From: Sphingomonadaceae bacterium
Lineage (GTDB): Bacteria > Pseudomonadota > Alphaproteobacteria > Sphingomonadales > Sphingomonadaceae
Direction: 5' to 3'
Assembly (NCBI GenBank): GCA_020630295.1
Contig: JAHDBR010000019.1
Coordinates: 5,308 to 40,495, forward strand
DNA length: 35,188 bases
How positions within the stretch are numbered: the stretch's first letter is position 1; each line of letters opens with the position of its first letter. The notes under the pieces were generated by a model. The model had not been told where the DNA came from, ran no database searches, and saw nothing but the letters and a program-made list of their open reading frames with translations. This document shows, in pieces, positions 21,617 through 33,709 of the stretch. A program made the position numbers and the translations under genes.

Positions 21617-23170
21617 CTAATCAGGCAAACCCAACTGTTCGGCTTTGGCGCGCAATTCTGTCTTCAGCAGCTTGCCGATGTGACTACGCGGCATTTCATT
21701 GACCGGGTGTAGCCGCGCGAGGCGTTGCGTTTTACCAAGGCGGCTATTTACATCAGACAGAATGTGTTCGGCAGAAATGCCTGACGCGGGATCAAGGGTT
21801 ACGAAGCCGACCGGCGTTTCGCCCCATTTAGAGCTGGGCACCCCGATCACGGCAGCTTCGATAACACCGTTTTCTTTGAGAAGTTCGTCCTCCAGATCGA
21901 CCGGATAGATATTGAACCCGCCGGAAATGATCATGTCTTTTGCCCGTCCGACCAGCTCGACAAAGCCATCCGCATCAATCCGTCCGATATCGCCCATCCG
22001 CATCCACACCGAACCGTCTTCCGGATCGGTCCATAACGAACTGCGCGTGTCACCTTCACGGTTTTTGTAACCAAGCATCATTGCCGGCGAGATGCCTACC
22101 AGATTGCCAGCCGTTCCCGCCGGCACTTCGCGGTCTTCATCGTCGAGCACTTTCAAGCTGTGGCCAGGCGCCGGCTGACCGACAGTATGCAATTTGTCAG
22201 GGTGCTCATGCGCATAAAGCAAACAGGTGACGCCGCCCTCGGTCATTCCGTAAATCTCTATCAGCGCGCCGGGCATGCGCCGCAGCACCTGCGCTTTCAG
22301 ATCCGCGGGAAACGGGGCCGATGTGCAATATTTGAGCGCCAGCGCAGACAGATCGAAATCATCAAACTGCGGCTCTTCCATCAACCGGCGATATTGTACA
22401 GGCACCAGCATAGTGTGCGTCACGCCGTAGGCTTGAGCATTCTCCAGCCATTTGACCGTATCAAACTTACCCATAATCGTCGTGCAGGCCCCGGCCAGCA
22501 GCGATGACAGAAAGCAAACCATTGTGGTGTTGGAGTAGAGCGGGGTCGAGGCAAGCGCTTGCGCGTCCGGCGTGTACGCCCGCGCAGCCGCAGGGGCGAA
22601 CTGGAACCAGCGCATTTTGTGCGAGTGGACAATCCCTTTGGGAATACCAGTGGTACCGCTGGAATAGATAATGTTGAACGGCTCTTCCCCGCGCGGCACA
22701 AATGGAGATGAACGCGTGCCTTCCGGCGCCATCCAGCCATCCAGGTCTTCGTCCAAAACAATGCGGTCCAGCCCGGCCATGAAGCCGTCGCCCAGCTCGG
22801 TCAGCTTCGCGCGGTCGATGAACAAATGCCGTGCACCTGAATCCTTGGCCATGCCTTCCAATTGCTCGGGGCTGGCGCTGGTTGTGAGTGGGGCCGCAAC
22901 TCCGCCAGATATGACAGCGGCAAGAAATACCAGTCCGTATTCGACGCTGGACGTGCCCAAAATAGCCACTGATTGCCCTTGCTGCAGCCCGGTTTCCTGC
23001 AGGCGCGCCGCAATCCGTTCTACCCTATCTGCAACTTGCGCCCAGTTCAGCGTTGTTCGTTCGTCGCGTAAAGCCGGCTTGTCTGCGCGCGCCTCTGCCC
23101 AACCATGGATAATTTCGCGGTACGTACCATAAGGCTGTTCGAGTTTGGCAATGATGTCTTCTTGGGTCAT
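21617..23170 (-). CDS. AMP-dependent acyl-CoA synthetase/ligase
   Basis: 517 residues. ANL-family adenylation enzyme that activates a carboxylic acid to an acyl-AMP and then a CoA thioester. Seen: P-loop YSSGTTGIPKG, the aromatic-rich MRWFQF, YGMTEGG (A5 motif), MGDIGRIDADGFVELVGRAKD (A7/A8 region) and the terminal catalytic Lys in HIGKLLK. No signal peptide. The acid substrate (medium- or long-chain fatty acid, or an aromatic or other acid) is not clear from sequence. It is transcribed toward the PEP-CTERM gene, with 235 bases between them and no link in function that I can show. Confidence 0.9.
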   Translation of the reverse strand: MTQEDIIAKLEQPYGTYREIIHGWAEARADKPALRDERTTLNWAQVADRVERIAARLQETGLQQGQSVAILGTSSVEYGLVFLAAVISGGVAAPLTTSASPEQLEGMAKDSGARHLFIDRAKLTELGDGFMAGLDRIVLDEDLDGWMAPEGTRSSPFVPRGEEPFNIIYSSGTTGIPKGIVHSHKMRWFQFAPAAARAYTPDAQALASTPLYSNTTMVCFLSSLLAGACTTIMGKFDTVKWLENAQAYGVTHTMLVPVQYRRLMEEPQFDDFDLSALALKYCTSAPFPADLKAQVLRRMPGALIEIYGMTEGGVTCLLYAHEHPDKLHTVGQPAPGHSLKVLDDEDREVPAGTAGNLVGISPAMMLGYKNREGDTRSSLWTDPEDGSVWMRMGDIGRIDADGFVELVGRAKDMIISGGFNIYPVDLEDELLKENGVIEAAVIGVPSSKWGETPVGFVTLDPASGISAEHILSDVNSRLGKTQRLARLHPVNEMPRSHIGKLLKTELRAKAEQLGLPD

Positions 23171-23200
23171 GCGCAGACCCTAGACCGGCCTGCGCGGCAA

Positions 23201-27296
<4,096 letters not shown>

Positions 27297-27308
27297 TAAT
27301 TCGCGCCT

Positions 27309-28064
27309 GTGAACAGAATGGTCGCCTCCGGCTCTCAGGAAGAGCAGGTCGGCAGGCTGATCATCGCGGGCGTGATTATCATGATGCTGCCCGCGATTCC
27401 GTTCGGCAATTATGTTATGTATCCCTTTGTGATACTGGGCACATGGTTCCACGAAATGGGACACGGGCTGGCAGCAATGGCGCTGGGTTACGGGTTCGAA
27501 AAACTGATTTTATATCCAAGCGGTTCGGGCATGGCCATTTCCAGCGTGCGTGCCGATACTAGCGGCCTGAGCCATGCGATTATCAGTGCGGGCGGTCCGC
27601 TGGGGCCTAGCGTAGTCGGATCACTGCTGATCCTTGCCAGTTCCAAGGCCAAGCTATGGCGGCCCACTCTGTACGCATTGGCGGGCGCGATCATGCTGTC
27701 CACGCTTATCTGGGTGCGTAGCGCGACGGGAATAGCGGTGCTGCCGCTGATTGCAGGACTGCTGATCGTAATTGCATGGAAATCGCGCGATTCCATTGTT
27801 TTGTTCGCGCTCCAATTCCTCGGCGTACTTGCCGCGCTCAGCATGTTCCGTGATTGGGATTATCTGTTTTCGTACAGCGCCGAAATCGGCGGCAATACGA
27901 TGCTGTCCGATACCGGAGCCATGGAGGAGGCATTGCTTCTGCCGTACTGGTTATGGGCAATAGTGATCATCGGCATCTCCGGCCTGATGATCGGGGCAAG
28001 CCTGAAATATGCACTTAAAGAAGATGGCCGCGCATCGCGCTGGACCCGTCTGGACAGATATTGA
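27309..28064 (+). CDS. M50-family-like membrane metallopeptidase
   Basis: 251 residues, mostly hydrophobic with about six or seven TM segments. The zinc motif HEMGH is in TWFHEMGHGLAAM (H48, E49, H52, within a TM segment), the mark of M50 site-2-type or M50B proteases; a further conserved region ISAGGPLGPSVVG follows, which fits the M50B pattern. It probably cuts within or near the membrane, but the substrate is unknown. The start is GTG 27309 or ATG 27318; neither has a good Shine-Dalgarno. It starts just after gyrB and its stop overlaps a TTG of the next gene. Confidence 0.75.
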   Translation: MNRMVASGSQEEQVGRLIIAGVIIMMLPAIPFGNYVMYPFVILGTWFHEMGHGLAAMALGYGFEKLILYPSGSGMAISSVRADTSGLSHAIISAGGPLGPSVVGSLLILASSKAKLWRPTLYALAGAIMLSTLIWVRSATGIAVLPLIAGLLIVIAWKSRDSIVLFALQFLGVLAALSMFRDWDYLFSYSAEIGGNTMLSDTGAMEEALLLPYWLWAIVIIGISGLMIGASLKYALKEDGRASRWTRLDRY

Positions 28065-28078
28065 GCAAGGCGGGCAGA

Positions 28079-29170
28079 ATGACCGAAAGCACCGATACAG
28101 CCACTTCTCCAATGGGCAGCGGATTTGAACGCGGCGGGTTTATCCTGTTTCTGGCGCTGGTTACATTAGCCCTGATTGTGGTGGTTTGGCCTTTTGCCTC
28201 GCCATTATTATGGTCTGTGCTGGCAGCGATCATGTTCAGACCATTGAACGACTGGTTGCTACCGCGCTGCGGAGACAGCGCCAATCGCGCGGCTATCGGA
28301 ACATTGCTGATCATCACATTTGCCGTGCTGTTGCCGGCGTTACTCATCGGCAGCATGGTGGTGGAACAAGCCGCAGAATTGTTCTTCGCATTTCGCGACG
28401 GCCAGATCGACGTGGGTGCATGGTTCAGTCAGATTTACGATGCCTTGCCTGCAACCATTCGCTCCGTGCTTGACACATCGGGCTTCGGAACGCTGGGCGG
28501 CCTGATTGAACAAGCGCAGCAATTTGCCAAAGAAAGTACCGGCATCATCGCGCGTCAGGCAGTGGCCATTGGCGGCGGCGCGCTCAGTTTTGTGCTGGCA
28601 TTTGGCGTTGGACTATATGTCACCTATTTCCTGCTTCGTGATGGTAGGGAAATCGGCGCAGCCAGTGTCGCAGCGCTACCGATGGAGCGGGCAATTTCTG
28701 CCGAGCTGGCGGACAAGTTTCTGTCCATTGTTCGCGCAACGATCAAAGGCTCGGTGGTGGTCGGCCTGGTGCAGGGCGCGCTTGGCGCGATTACCTTCTG
28801 GATTGCCGGCGTCCCTTCGGTGTTTCTGCTTGGCCTGCTGATGGCGATATTTTCTCTATTGCCCGCGCTGGGTCCGGCGATTGTATGGCTGCCCGTGGCC
28901 ATCTATCTGCTGGCGACTGGCGCAATCTGGCAGGGCGTTCTGATCATCGCTTCGGGCGTGTTGGTGATTGGGATGGCTGATAATGTCTTGCGCCCGATTC
29001 TGGTGGGCCGCGATACGGGCATTCCTGACTGGATTATTCTGGTGACCACGCTGGGCGGGATCGGCCTGCTAGGGCTGTCGGGGATTGTTGTCGGGCCTCT
29101 GGTCGCGGGCCTGTTTCTGGCAGGATGGTCGCTTTCCAAAGAGCGCAACAGCGCGGCGCAGGCAAGCTAG
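28079..29170 (+). CDS. AI-2E/PerM family permease
   Basis: 363 residues from ATG 28079; a TTG 18 bases earlier overlaps the previous stop (TTGA), but the ATG has AAGG upstream. It has around seven or eight TM segments and a middle soluble region (QIYDALPATIRSVLDTSGFG). The pattern of FLILRDG-like LLRDGREI, PSVFLLGLLMAIFSLLPALGPAIVWLPVA and DNVLRPILVG matches the AI-2E/PerM (formerly UPF0118) family. Roles reported include autoinducer export and sodium or acid stress; here the function is unknown. Tightly packed between the M50-like and HI0933-like genes. Confidence 0.9.
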   Translation: MTESTDTATSPMGSGFERGGFILFLALVTLALIVVVWPFASPLLWSVLAAIMFRPLNDWLLPRCGDSANRAAIGTLLIITFAVLLPALLIGSMVVEQAAELFFAFRDGQIDVGAWFSQIYDALPATIRSVLDTSGFGTLGGLIEQAQQFAKESTGIIARQAVAIGGGALSFVLAFGVGLYVTYFLLRDGREIGAASVAALPMERAISAELADKFLSIVRATIKGSVVVGLVQGALGAITFWIAGVPSVFLLGLLMAIFSLLPALGPAIVWLPVAIYLLATGAIWQGVLIIASGVLVIGMADNVLRPILVGRDTGIPDWIILVTTLGGIGLLGLSGIVVGPLVAGLFLAGWSLSKERNSAAQAS

Positions 29171-29175
29171 TTACA

Positions 29176-30360
29176 TTGACCTATGATGTGATCGTTTTGG
29201 GCGCTGGGGCAGCGGGCCTGTTTTGCGCGGCGCAAGCCGGGCAGGCTGGCAAACGCGTATTGATACTGGAAAAAGCGTTCCAGCCCGGCAAGAAAATCCT
29301 GATTTCCGGCGGCGGCCGATGCAACTTCACCAATATCGGTGCAGGCCCCGCCAATTATCTGTCCAGCAATCCGCATTTCGCCAAATCTGCGCTGAGCAGA
29401 TATACCGCGCAGGACTTCGTCGACTTGGTCGATAGTTACGGCATCAGCTGGCACGAAAAAACGCTGGGGCAATTATTCTGCGATCAAAGCGCCAAGCAGA
29501 TTGTCGAAATGCTGCTCGACGAATGCGACAAGGCAGAGGCCGCGGGCGGCAATGTAGAATTGCGCTGCGGAGAGGAAATTTCCGAGGTCACTAACGAAGA
29601 CGGGGCGTTCCTGGTCACTTCCAACGGCGCATTACATGGCGCACATAATCTGGTGATCGCCACTGGCGGTCCGTCAATCCCGAAAATGGGTGCCAGCGGG
29701 TTTGCCTATGATTTGGCGCGTCAATTCGGTTTGAAAATCATCGAACCGCGCCCGGCGCTGGTTCCACTGACACTTGGCGGAGAAGATGTGTTGTTCCGCG
29801 ACTTGTCGGGTGTGGCAGCCGATGTGGAGGCAAGCGCAGGCAAAACCACTTTCGCAGAAGCGGCATTGTTTACCCATAAGGGGCTGTCCGGCCCTTCGAT
29901 TCTGCAAATCTCTTCATATTGGAAGCATGGCGAGCCTATCGCGATTAACTTCCTGCCCGAACAGAGCGCGGGCTGGCTGATTGAGGCGAAGCGGACCCAA
30001 CCGCGCACATCGATCAAGGCCGTACTGAAAGAGGCGCTGCCCACCCGGCTGGCAGACACTCTGGCCGAACGGCTGGCCATACCTACCGAGCTTGCCAACG
30101 CGTCTGACAAAGCATTGCGGTCCGCCGAAGAGAGATTGGCCCGATGGGAATTCCGGCCCAATGGCACCGAAGGGTTTGCCAAGGCAGAAGTGACAGCCGG
30201 CGGGATCGACACGAATATGCTGTCCTCCAAAACGATGGAGGCAAAGTCAGTGCCGGGGCTGTATGTGATTGGCGAGGCAGTGGACGTAACCGGATGGCTG
30301 GGCGGGTATAATTTCCAGTGGGCTTGGGCATCCGCCTACGCAGCCGCGCAGAATATGTGA
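29176..30360 (+). CDS. HI0933-like NAD(P)/FAD-dependent oxidoreductase
   Basis: 394 residues from a TTG at 29176, which gives MTYDVIVLGAGAAGLFCA, the usual N-terminus; the open frame 51 bases upstream lies within the previous gene. FAD motif VLGAGAAGLFCAAQAGQAGK, then the family hallmark GKKILISGGGRCNFTN, the ATGGPSIPKMGASGFAYDLARQFG region, GLSGPSILQISSYW, and a C-terminal GLYVIGEAVDVTGWLGGYNFQWAWASAYAAA. This is the HI0933/BaiN family, flavoproteins of uncertain physiological role (some reduce steroid double bonds). It starts 5 bases after the permease stop; likely same transcript. Confidence 0.85.
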   Translation: MTYDVIVLGAGAAGLFCAAQAGQAGKRVLILEKAFQPGKKILISGGGRCNFTNIGAGPANYLSSNPHFAKSALSRYTAQDFVDLVDSYGISWHEKTLGQLFCDQSAKQIVEMLLDECDKAEAAGGNVELRCGEEISEVTNEDGAFLVTSNGALHGAHNLVIATGGPSIPKMGASGFAYDLARQFGLKIIEPRPALVPLTLGGEDVLFRDLSGVAADVEASAGKTTFAEAALFTHKGLSGPSILQISSYWKHGEPIAINFLPEQSAGWLIEAKRTQPRTSIKAVLKEALPTRLADTLAERLAIPTELANASDKALRSAEERLARWEFRPNGTEGFAKAEVTAGGIDTNMLSSKTMEAKSVPGLYVIGEAVDVTGWLGGYNFQWAWASAYAAAQNM

Positions 30361-30439
30361 CCACAGACCGGCCGCGTAGGGGTTTGGGCCGCTCGGCCAG
30401 TTTCTTTACTTTGCAACAATCACACGGCATCGCAGAGCC

Positions 30440-32194
30440 ATGACACGCACAACATCCAGACTACTCATTACATTGTTGCCCGCCATTCTGCTTGGCGGAT
30501 GCTCGACATTGGGCATTACACCTCCACAGAACCGGGCGGCAGAGCCGGTTACAGTAAAGATTGTCGGGCTGAACGATTTTCACGGCAACATTGAACCGAA
30601 AACGCGCCCCACCCGCGTAATTGATGCGGATGGCGAGGAGCAGCAGGTTTACACAGCCGGTGCCGCCTATCTCGCCAGCGCAGTGGCGCATTACCGTGAC
30701 CAGTCGGAATATAACCTTGTCATCGCAGCGGGTGATCTGATCGGCGGCAGTCCGCTGGCATCTTCCATCTTTCTGGATGAACCCGCAATCGGCGCGATGA
30801 ACCGGATCGGTCTGGACTTTAACGCGGTTGGCAATCACGAATTTGACCGCGGCTGGCAGGAATTGCTCCGCATCCAGCAGGGCGGATGCGAACAACATAC
30901 TTTGCGCGCTCCGTGTCAGGTGGAAACCCCCTATCCCGGGGCCGAATTCAAATTTTTGGCCGCCAATGTTATCACGCAAGACGGAACCACCCTGTTCCCC
31001 GCATACGGGATCAAACGGTTCGATGTGGATGGCCGCGATGTGGCAGTGGGCGTGATTGGCCTAACACTGAAAGATACGCCCAGCCTGGTCACACCCAGCG
31101 GCGTAGAAGGGCTAACCTTCACCGAAGAAGCGCAAGCGATCAACGCCGTCATTCCGCAGTTAGAGCAAGCCGGGGCGGATGCGATTGTCGTATCCATCCA
31201 CCAGGGGCTCTACACCGAAGTCGGCTATAACGATAAAAGCTGCGGCGGCGTATCCGGCCCGCTGCTGGACATTCTGAAACAGGTCGACCGCAAGGTTGAT
31301 GTGGTAATTTCCGGCCATACGCACCGCGCCTATGTGTGCGACTTCAAACAGATTGATCCGACCCGCGATTTTCTGGTGACCAGCGCCAGCTTTGGCGGCT
31401 CTATGCTAACTGACATCACGCTGACCATCGATCCGGTAACCGGCGGCGTCATCTCCAAGACAGCGGATAATGTCATTGTGCAGAGCGTTGGCACAGACCG
31501 CGAAGGCAATCCTGCACCCACGAATGCGCAGTTCACCCGCTGGACACCGAATGCTGAAATTGCCGCCTATGTCGAACGCTATGTCTCTGCATCGCGGGAC
31601 GCATCGCAGCGGCCGGTTGGCAAGATTTCCGGCGCAGCCCCCAAGAAAGGCGGCATGGATGAAACGATGCTGGGCAATCTGATCGCCGATGCGCAGCTAT
31701 TCGCCACGCAGGAAGCGGGCGCCCAGATTGCGCTGATGAACAATTCGGGCATACGCGTCAGCCTGGACCCGGCAGAAGATGGCAGCATCAGCTACGGCGA
31801 TATTTACGCCGTGCAACCCTTTGGAAATACGCTGATCACCAAAAGCTTTACCGGCGCACAATTGCTGGCTCTGTTGGAACAGCAATTTGATGAAGTGGGT
31901 TTCAATCAGACCTTTTCCGTATCGCGCGGATTTGGGTTTTCGTATGACCTGTCACGCCCCGTCGGCAGCCGCGTGACCAGCGTTTCGCTGAACGGTTCGC
32001 CAATTGATCCGGCCGCGACATACCGTGTGACGATGAACAGTTTTCTGGCCGCAGGCGGGGACGCGTTCACAGTGTTCGAGCAAGGCGCGAACGCTGTCAC
32101 CGGACCGGTCGATCTGGATGGTATGGAGGCCTATCTGGCCAGCGCGGAGGTGATTGAATTACCGGCTGTCGGGCGCATCACTGCGGCCGAGTAA
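30440..32194 (+). CDS. Bifunctional UDP-sugar hydrolase/5'-nucleotidase lipoprotein
   Basis: 584 residues. UshA-like, two domains: an N-terminal calcineurin-like metallophosphatase (GLNDFHGNIEP, AGDLIGGSPL, GNHEFDRGW, VISGHTH) with the two-metal ligands present, and a C-terminal substrate-binding domain (MNNSGIRVSLDP, YAVQPFGNTL, TMNSFLAAGGDAF). It hydrolyses extracellular nucleotides and UDP-sugars to nucleosides. The N-terminus is a lipoprotein signal (lipobox LLGGC, Cys21), so it should be membrane-anchored in the periplasm, unlike the soluble E. coli UshA. Start ATG 30440. It converges with the TetR gene (10 bases between stops). Confidence 0.9.
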   Translation: MTRTTSRLLITLLPAILLGGCSTLGITPPQNRAAEPVTVKIVGLNDFHGNIEPKTRPTRVIDADGEEQQVYTAGAAYLASAVAHYRDQSEYNLVIAAGDLIGGSPLASSIFLDEPAIGAMNRIGLDFNAVGNHEFDRGWQELLRIQQGGCEQHTLRAPCQVETPYPGAEFKFLAANVITQDGTTLFPAYGIKRFDVDGRDVAVGVIGLTLKDTPSLVTPSGVEGLTFTEEAQAINAVIPQLEQAGADAIVVSIHQGLYTEVGYNDKSCGGVSGPLLDILKQVDRKVDVVISGHTHRAYVCDFKQIDPTRDFLVTSASFGGSMLTDITLTIDPVTGGVISKTADNVIVQSVGTDREGNPAPTNAQFTRWTPNAEIAAYVERYVSASRDASQRPVGKISGAAPKKGGMDETMLGNLIADAQLFATQEAGAQIALMNNSGIRVSLDPAEDGSISYGDIYAVQPFGNTLITKSFTGAQLLALLEQQFDEVGFNQTFSVSRGFGFSYDLSRPVGSRVTSVSLNGSPIDPAATYRVTMNSFLAAGGDAFTVFEQGANAVTGPVDLDGMEAYLASAEVIELPAVGRITAAE

Positions 32195-32204
32195 CTGGCG
32201 CAAG

Positions 32205-32834
32205 TCAGGCTAACCTTAATTCAGAGACGCCGCGCGCACCGCCGTCCTCGCCGCTTAGACCGGCAAATATCGTGTCGATAATTCCGGCCAGCTTTTTCTC
32301 GGTCAACCGGTCACCCAGCATCATCAGCACGCGCGGCGATGTGTAGCAAATGACCATCTGGTTGATCAGCGACATAGCCGCGTCAATTGTCAAACCGGCA
32401 AAGTGTCCCTCTGCCTGCGCCTGCGCCACCAACTCGCTCATATAATGGTCGGCCAGATCGATATAGCCGCGGACATCCTCCATCCGTGCTTCGCCCAATT
32501 CCAAATATAGCGCAAATGTATCCGGATCATCGCGCAACCGCTGTTGCTCGCGCCGGAACCGGCGGGCAAAAAATTCGTAGAATTTGCGCTGGATGGGCAG
32601 ATCGGAAGCGACCACTTCCTCCATAATTGCCACGTCGGGCGCAAACCAATCTTCTATGATCGCGTCAAACAGTTCGCCCTCTCCCGGGAAGATGGCATCT
32701 ATTCGCGCGCGCGAAGATTGGGTTTCTGCCGCCAGATCGGCGTTTGAAACGAGTTTCCCGCGCCTCTCGATCAGCTCCATCGCAACAGCGATCAGCTTCC
32801 TACGCTCGGTTTTGATATCTGCGGCGGTGTTCAT
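32205..32834 (-). CDS. TetR/AcrR family transcriptional regulator
   Basis: 209 residues. N-terminal helix-turn-helix of the TetR type: KTERRKLIAVAMELIERRGKLVSNADLAAETQSSRARIDAIFPGEGELFDAII, with the turn near NADLAAETQSSRA. The C-terminal part is a helical ligand-binding domain (DTFALYLELGEARMEDVRGYIDLADHYM, DRLTEKKLAGIIDTIF). Ligand and targets are unknown; the flanking PlsC-like and carboxylase genes suggest a lipid-related role, which is only inference. It is downstream of the PlsC-like gene on the same strand with 126 bases between, where an operator could lie. No clear palindrome was found there. Confidence 0.85.
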   Translation of the reverse strand: MNTAADIKTERRKLIAVAMELIERRGKLVSNADLAAETQSSRARIDAIFPGEGELFDAIIEDWFAPDVAIMEEVVASDLPIQRKFYEFFARRFRREQQRLRDDPDTFALYLELGEARMEDVRGYIDLADHYMSELVAQAQAEGHFAGLTIDAAMSLINQMVICYTSPRVLMMLGDRLTEKKLAGIIDTIFAGLSGEDGGARGVSELRLA

Positions 32835-32960
32835 AATGCTTTCCGGCAGTGTAATCGGTCAGGGCCTATGTAGAGTTGCTGCGGATGAACTTAAACCGCC
32901 GATGCGATGAACCGCCAATGTTTTTCTGCCTGCGCATCGCAGGGCCTGTTTGCCGCAAGC

Positions 32961-33605
32961 TCAACCTTCGCCTTTGGCCTCGTGCTTCAGCCGCTCGGCC
33001 TGTGCTTCGACAACCTTATAACGCGCATAATCGGGCAGCTTGGATCGCATGAATGCAGCCAGCTTCGCCAGATCATCGGGATAGTTTCCAGTTGGCATCA
33101 TCGGCGGACCGAAGCCCAGAATATTGCGTTTATTGCATACCCATGCCGGAACAATCGGCACCCCCGCGGACTGGGCGATGTGATAGAAACCGGATTTCCA
33201 TTCGCCATCGGTCGTTCGCGTGCCTTCTACCGCAATCACCAGCGCCAGCTCGTCACGTGTTTTGAATTCTTCGGTAATCTGCTCGACCGCATTCATCCGT
33301 TTGGTCCGGTCAATCGGGATACCGCCCATATCGAGCATGAAATTACGCATAACCCCTTTGAATAGAGTGTGCTTACCCATGAAATTGGGTTGGATTCCCT
33401 CTTTCTCAGTCGCACCTGCAAAGAATACGAAGTCCCAATTCGACGTGTGCGGCGCGCCAGCAATCACATATTTCTTTATGTCCCGGGGCAGCCCGCCATC
33501 GATTTTCCAACCCTTCAGATCGTAAATCCAGATGATGATCCGCCGCACAATGCGCGACAGGAATGATGGCTTGCGCTCCGTAGCGCGGGCCGAAAGATCG
33601 GTCAT
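32961..33605 (-). CDS. PlsC-like 1-acyl-glycerol-3-phosphate acyltransferase
   Basis: 214 residues from ATG 33605 (GGGAG, 6-base spacing). Transfers an acyl group in phospholipid synthesis or related acylation. PlsC motif I: APHTSNWDF (H53, D58, HX4D), motif III-like VEGTRTTDGEWKSGFY, then SAGVPIVPAWV. A membrane-associated N-terminal helix (IVRRIIIWIYDL) is present. The acyl acceptor is not fixed by sequence; relatives also include other lysophospholipid acyltransferases. A frame that continues upstream is not needed. Confidence 0.9.
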   Translation of the reverse strand: MTDLSARATERKPSFLSRIVRRIIIWIYDLKGWKIDGGLPRDIKKYVIAGAPHTSNWDFVFFAGATEKEGIQPNFMGKHTLFKGVMRNFMLDMGGIPIDRTKRMNAVEQITEEFKTRDELALVIAVEGTRTTDGEWKSGFYHIAQSAGVPIVPAWVCNKRNILGFGPPMMPTGNYPDDLAKLAAFMRSKLPDYARYKVVEAQAERLKHEAKGEG

Positions 33606-33654
33606 ATTCTCTCCCAATGACCAGAGCCTAGCATTTACGTTCCGGAAAGCGAAC

Positions 33655-33678
33655 GCTTTTGCTCCTAAGAACAAAAGC
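33655..33678. repeat. Hairpin GCTTTTG...CAAAAGC between carboxylase and acyltransferase genes
   Basis: A 7-bp inverted repeat with a 10-base loop in the 104-base gap upstream of the PlsC-like gene. It has no following T-run in either strand beyond the stem, so it could be an operator or an RNA hairpin and not a classical terminator. Confidence 0.4.
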
Positions 33679-33709
33679 ACCTGGAATCGATCGGCCAAAC
33701 GGTTGGAAA

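Noticed and set aside
21617-23170. Acyl-CoA ligase as part of the PEP-CTERM/exopolysaccharide system.
   Set aside because: Such ligases occur in some exosortase loci, but there is no other locus gene here and a 235-base gap separates it from the PEP-CTERM gene.
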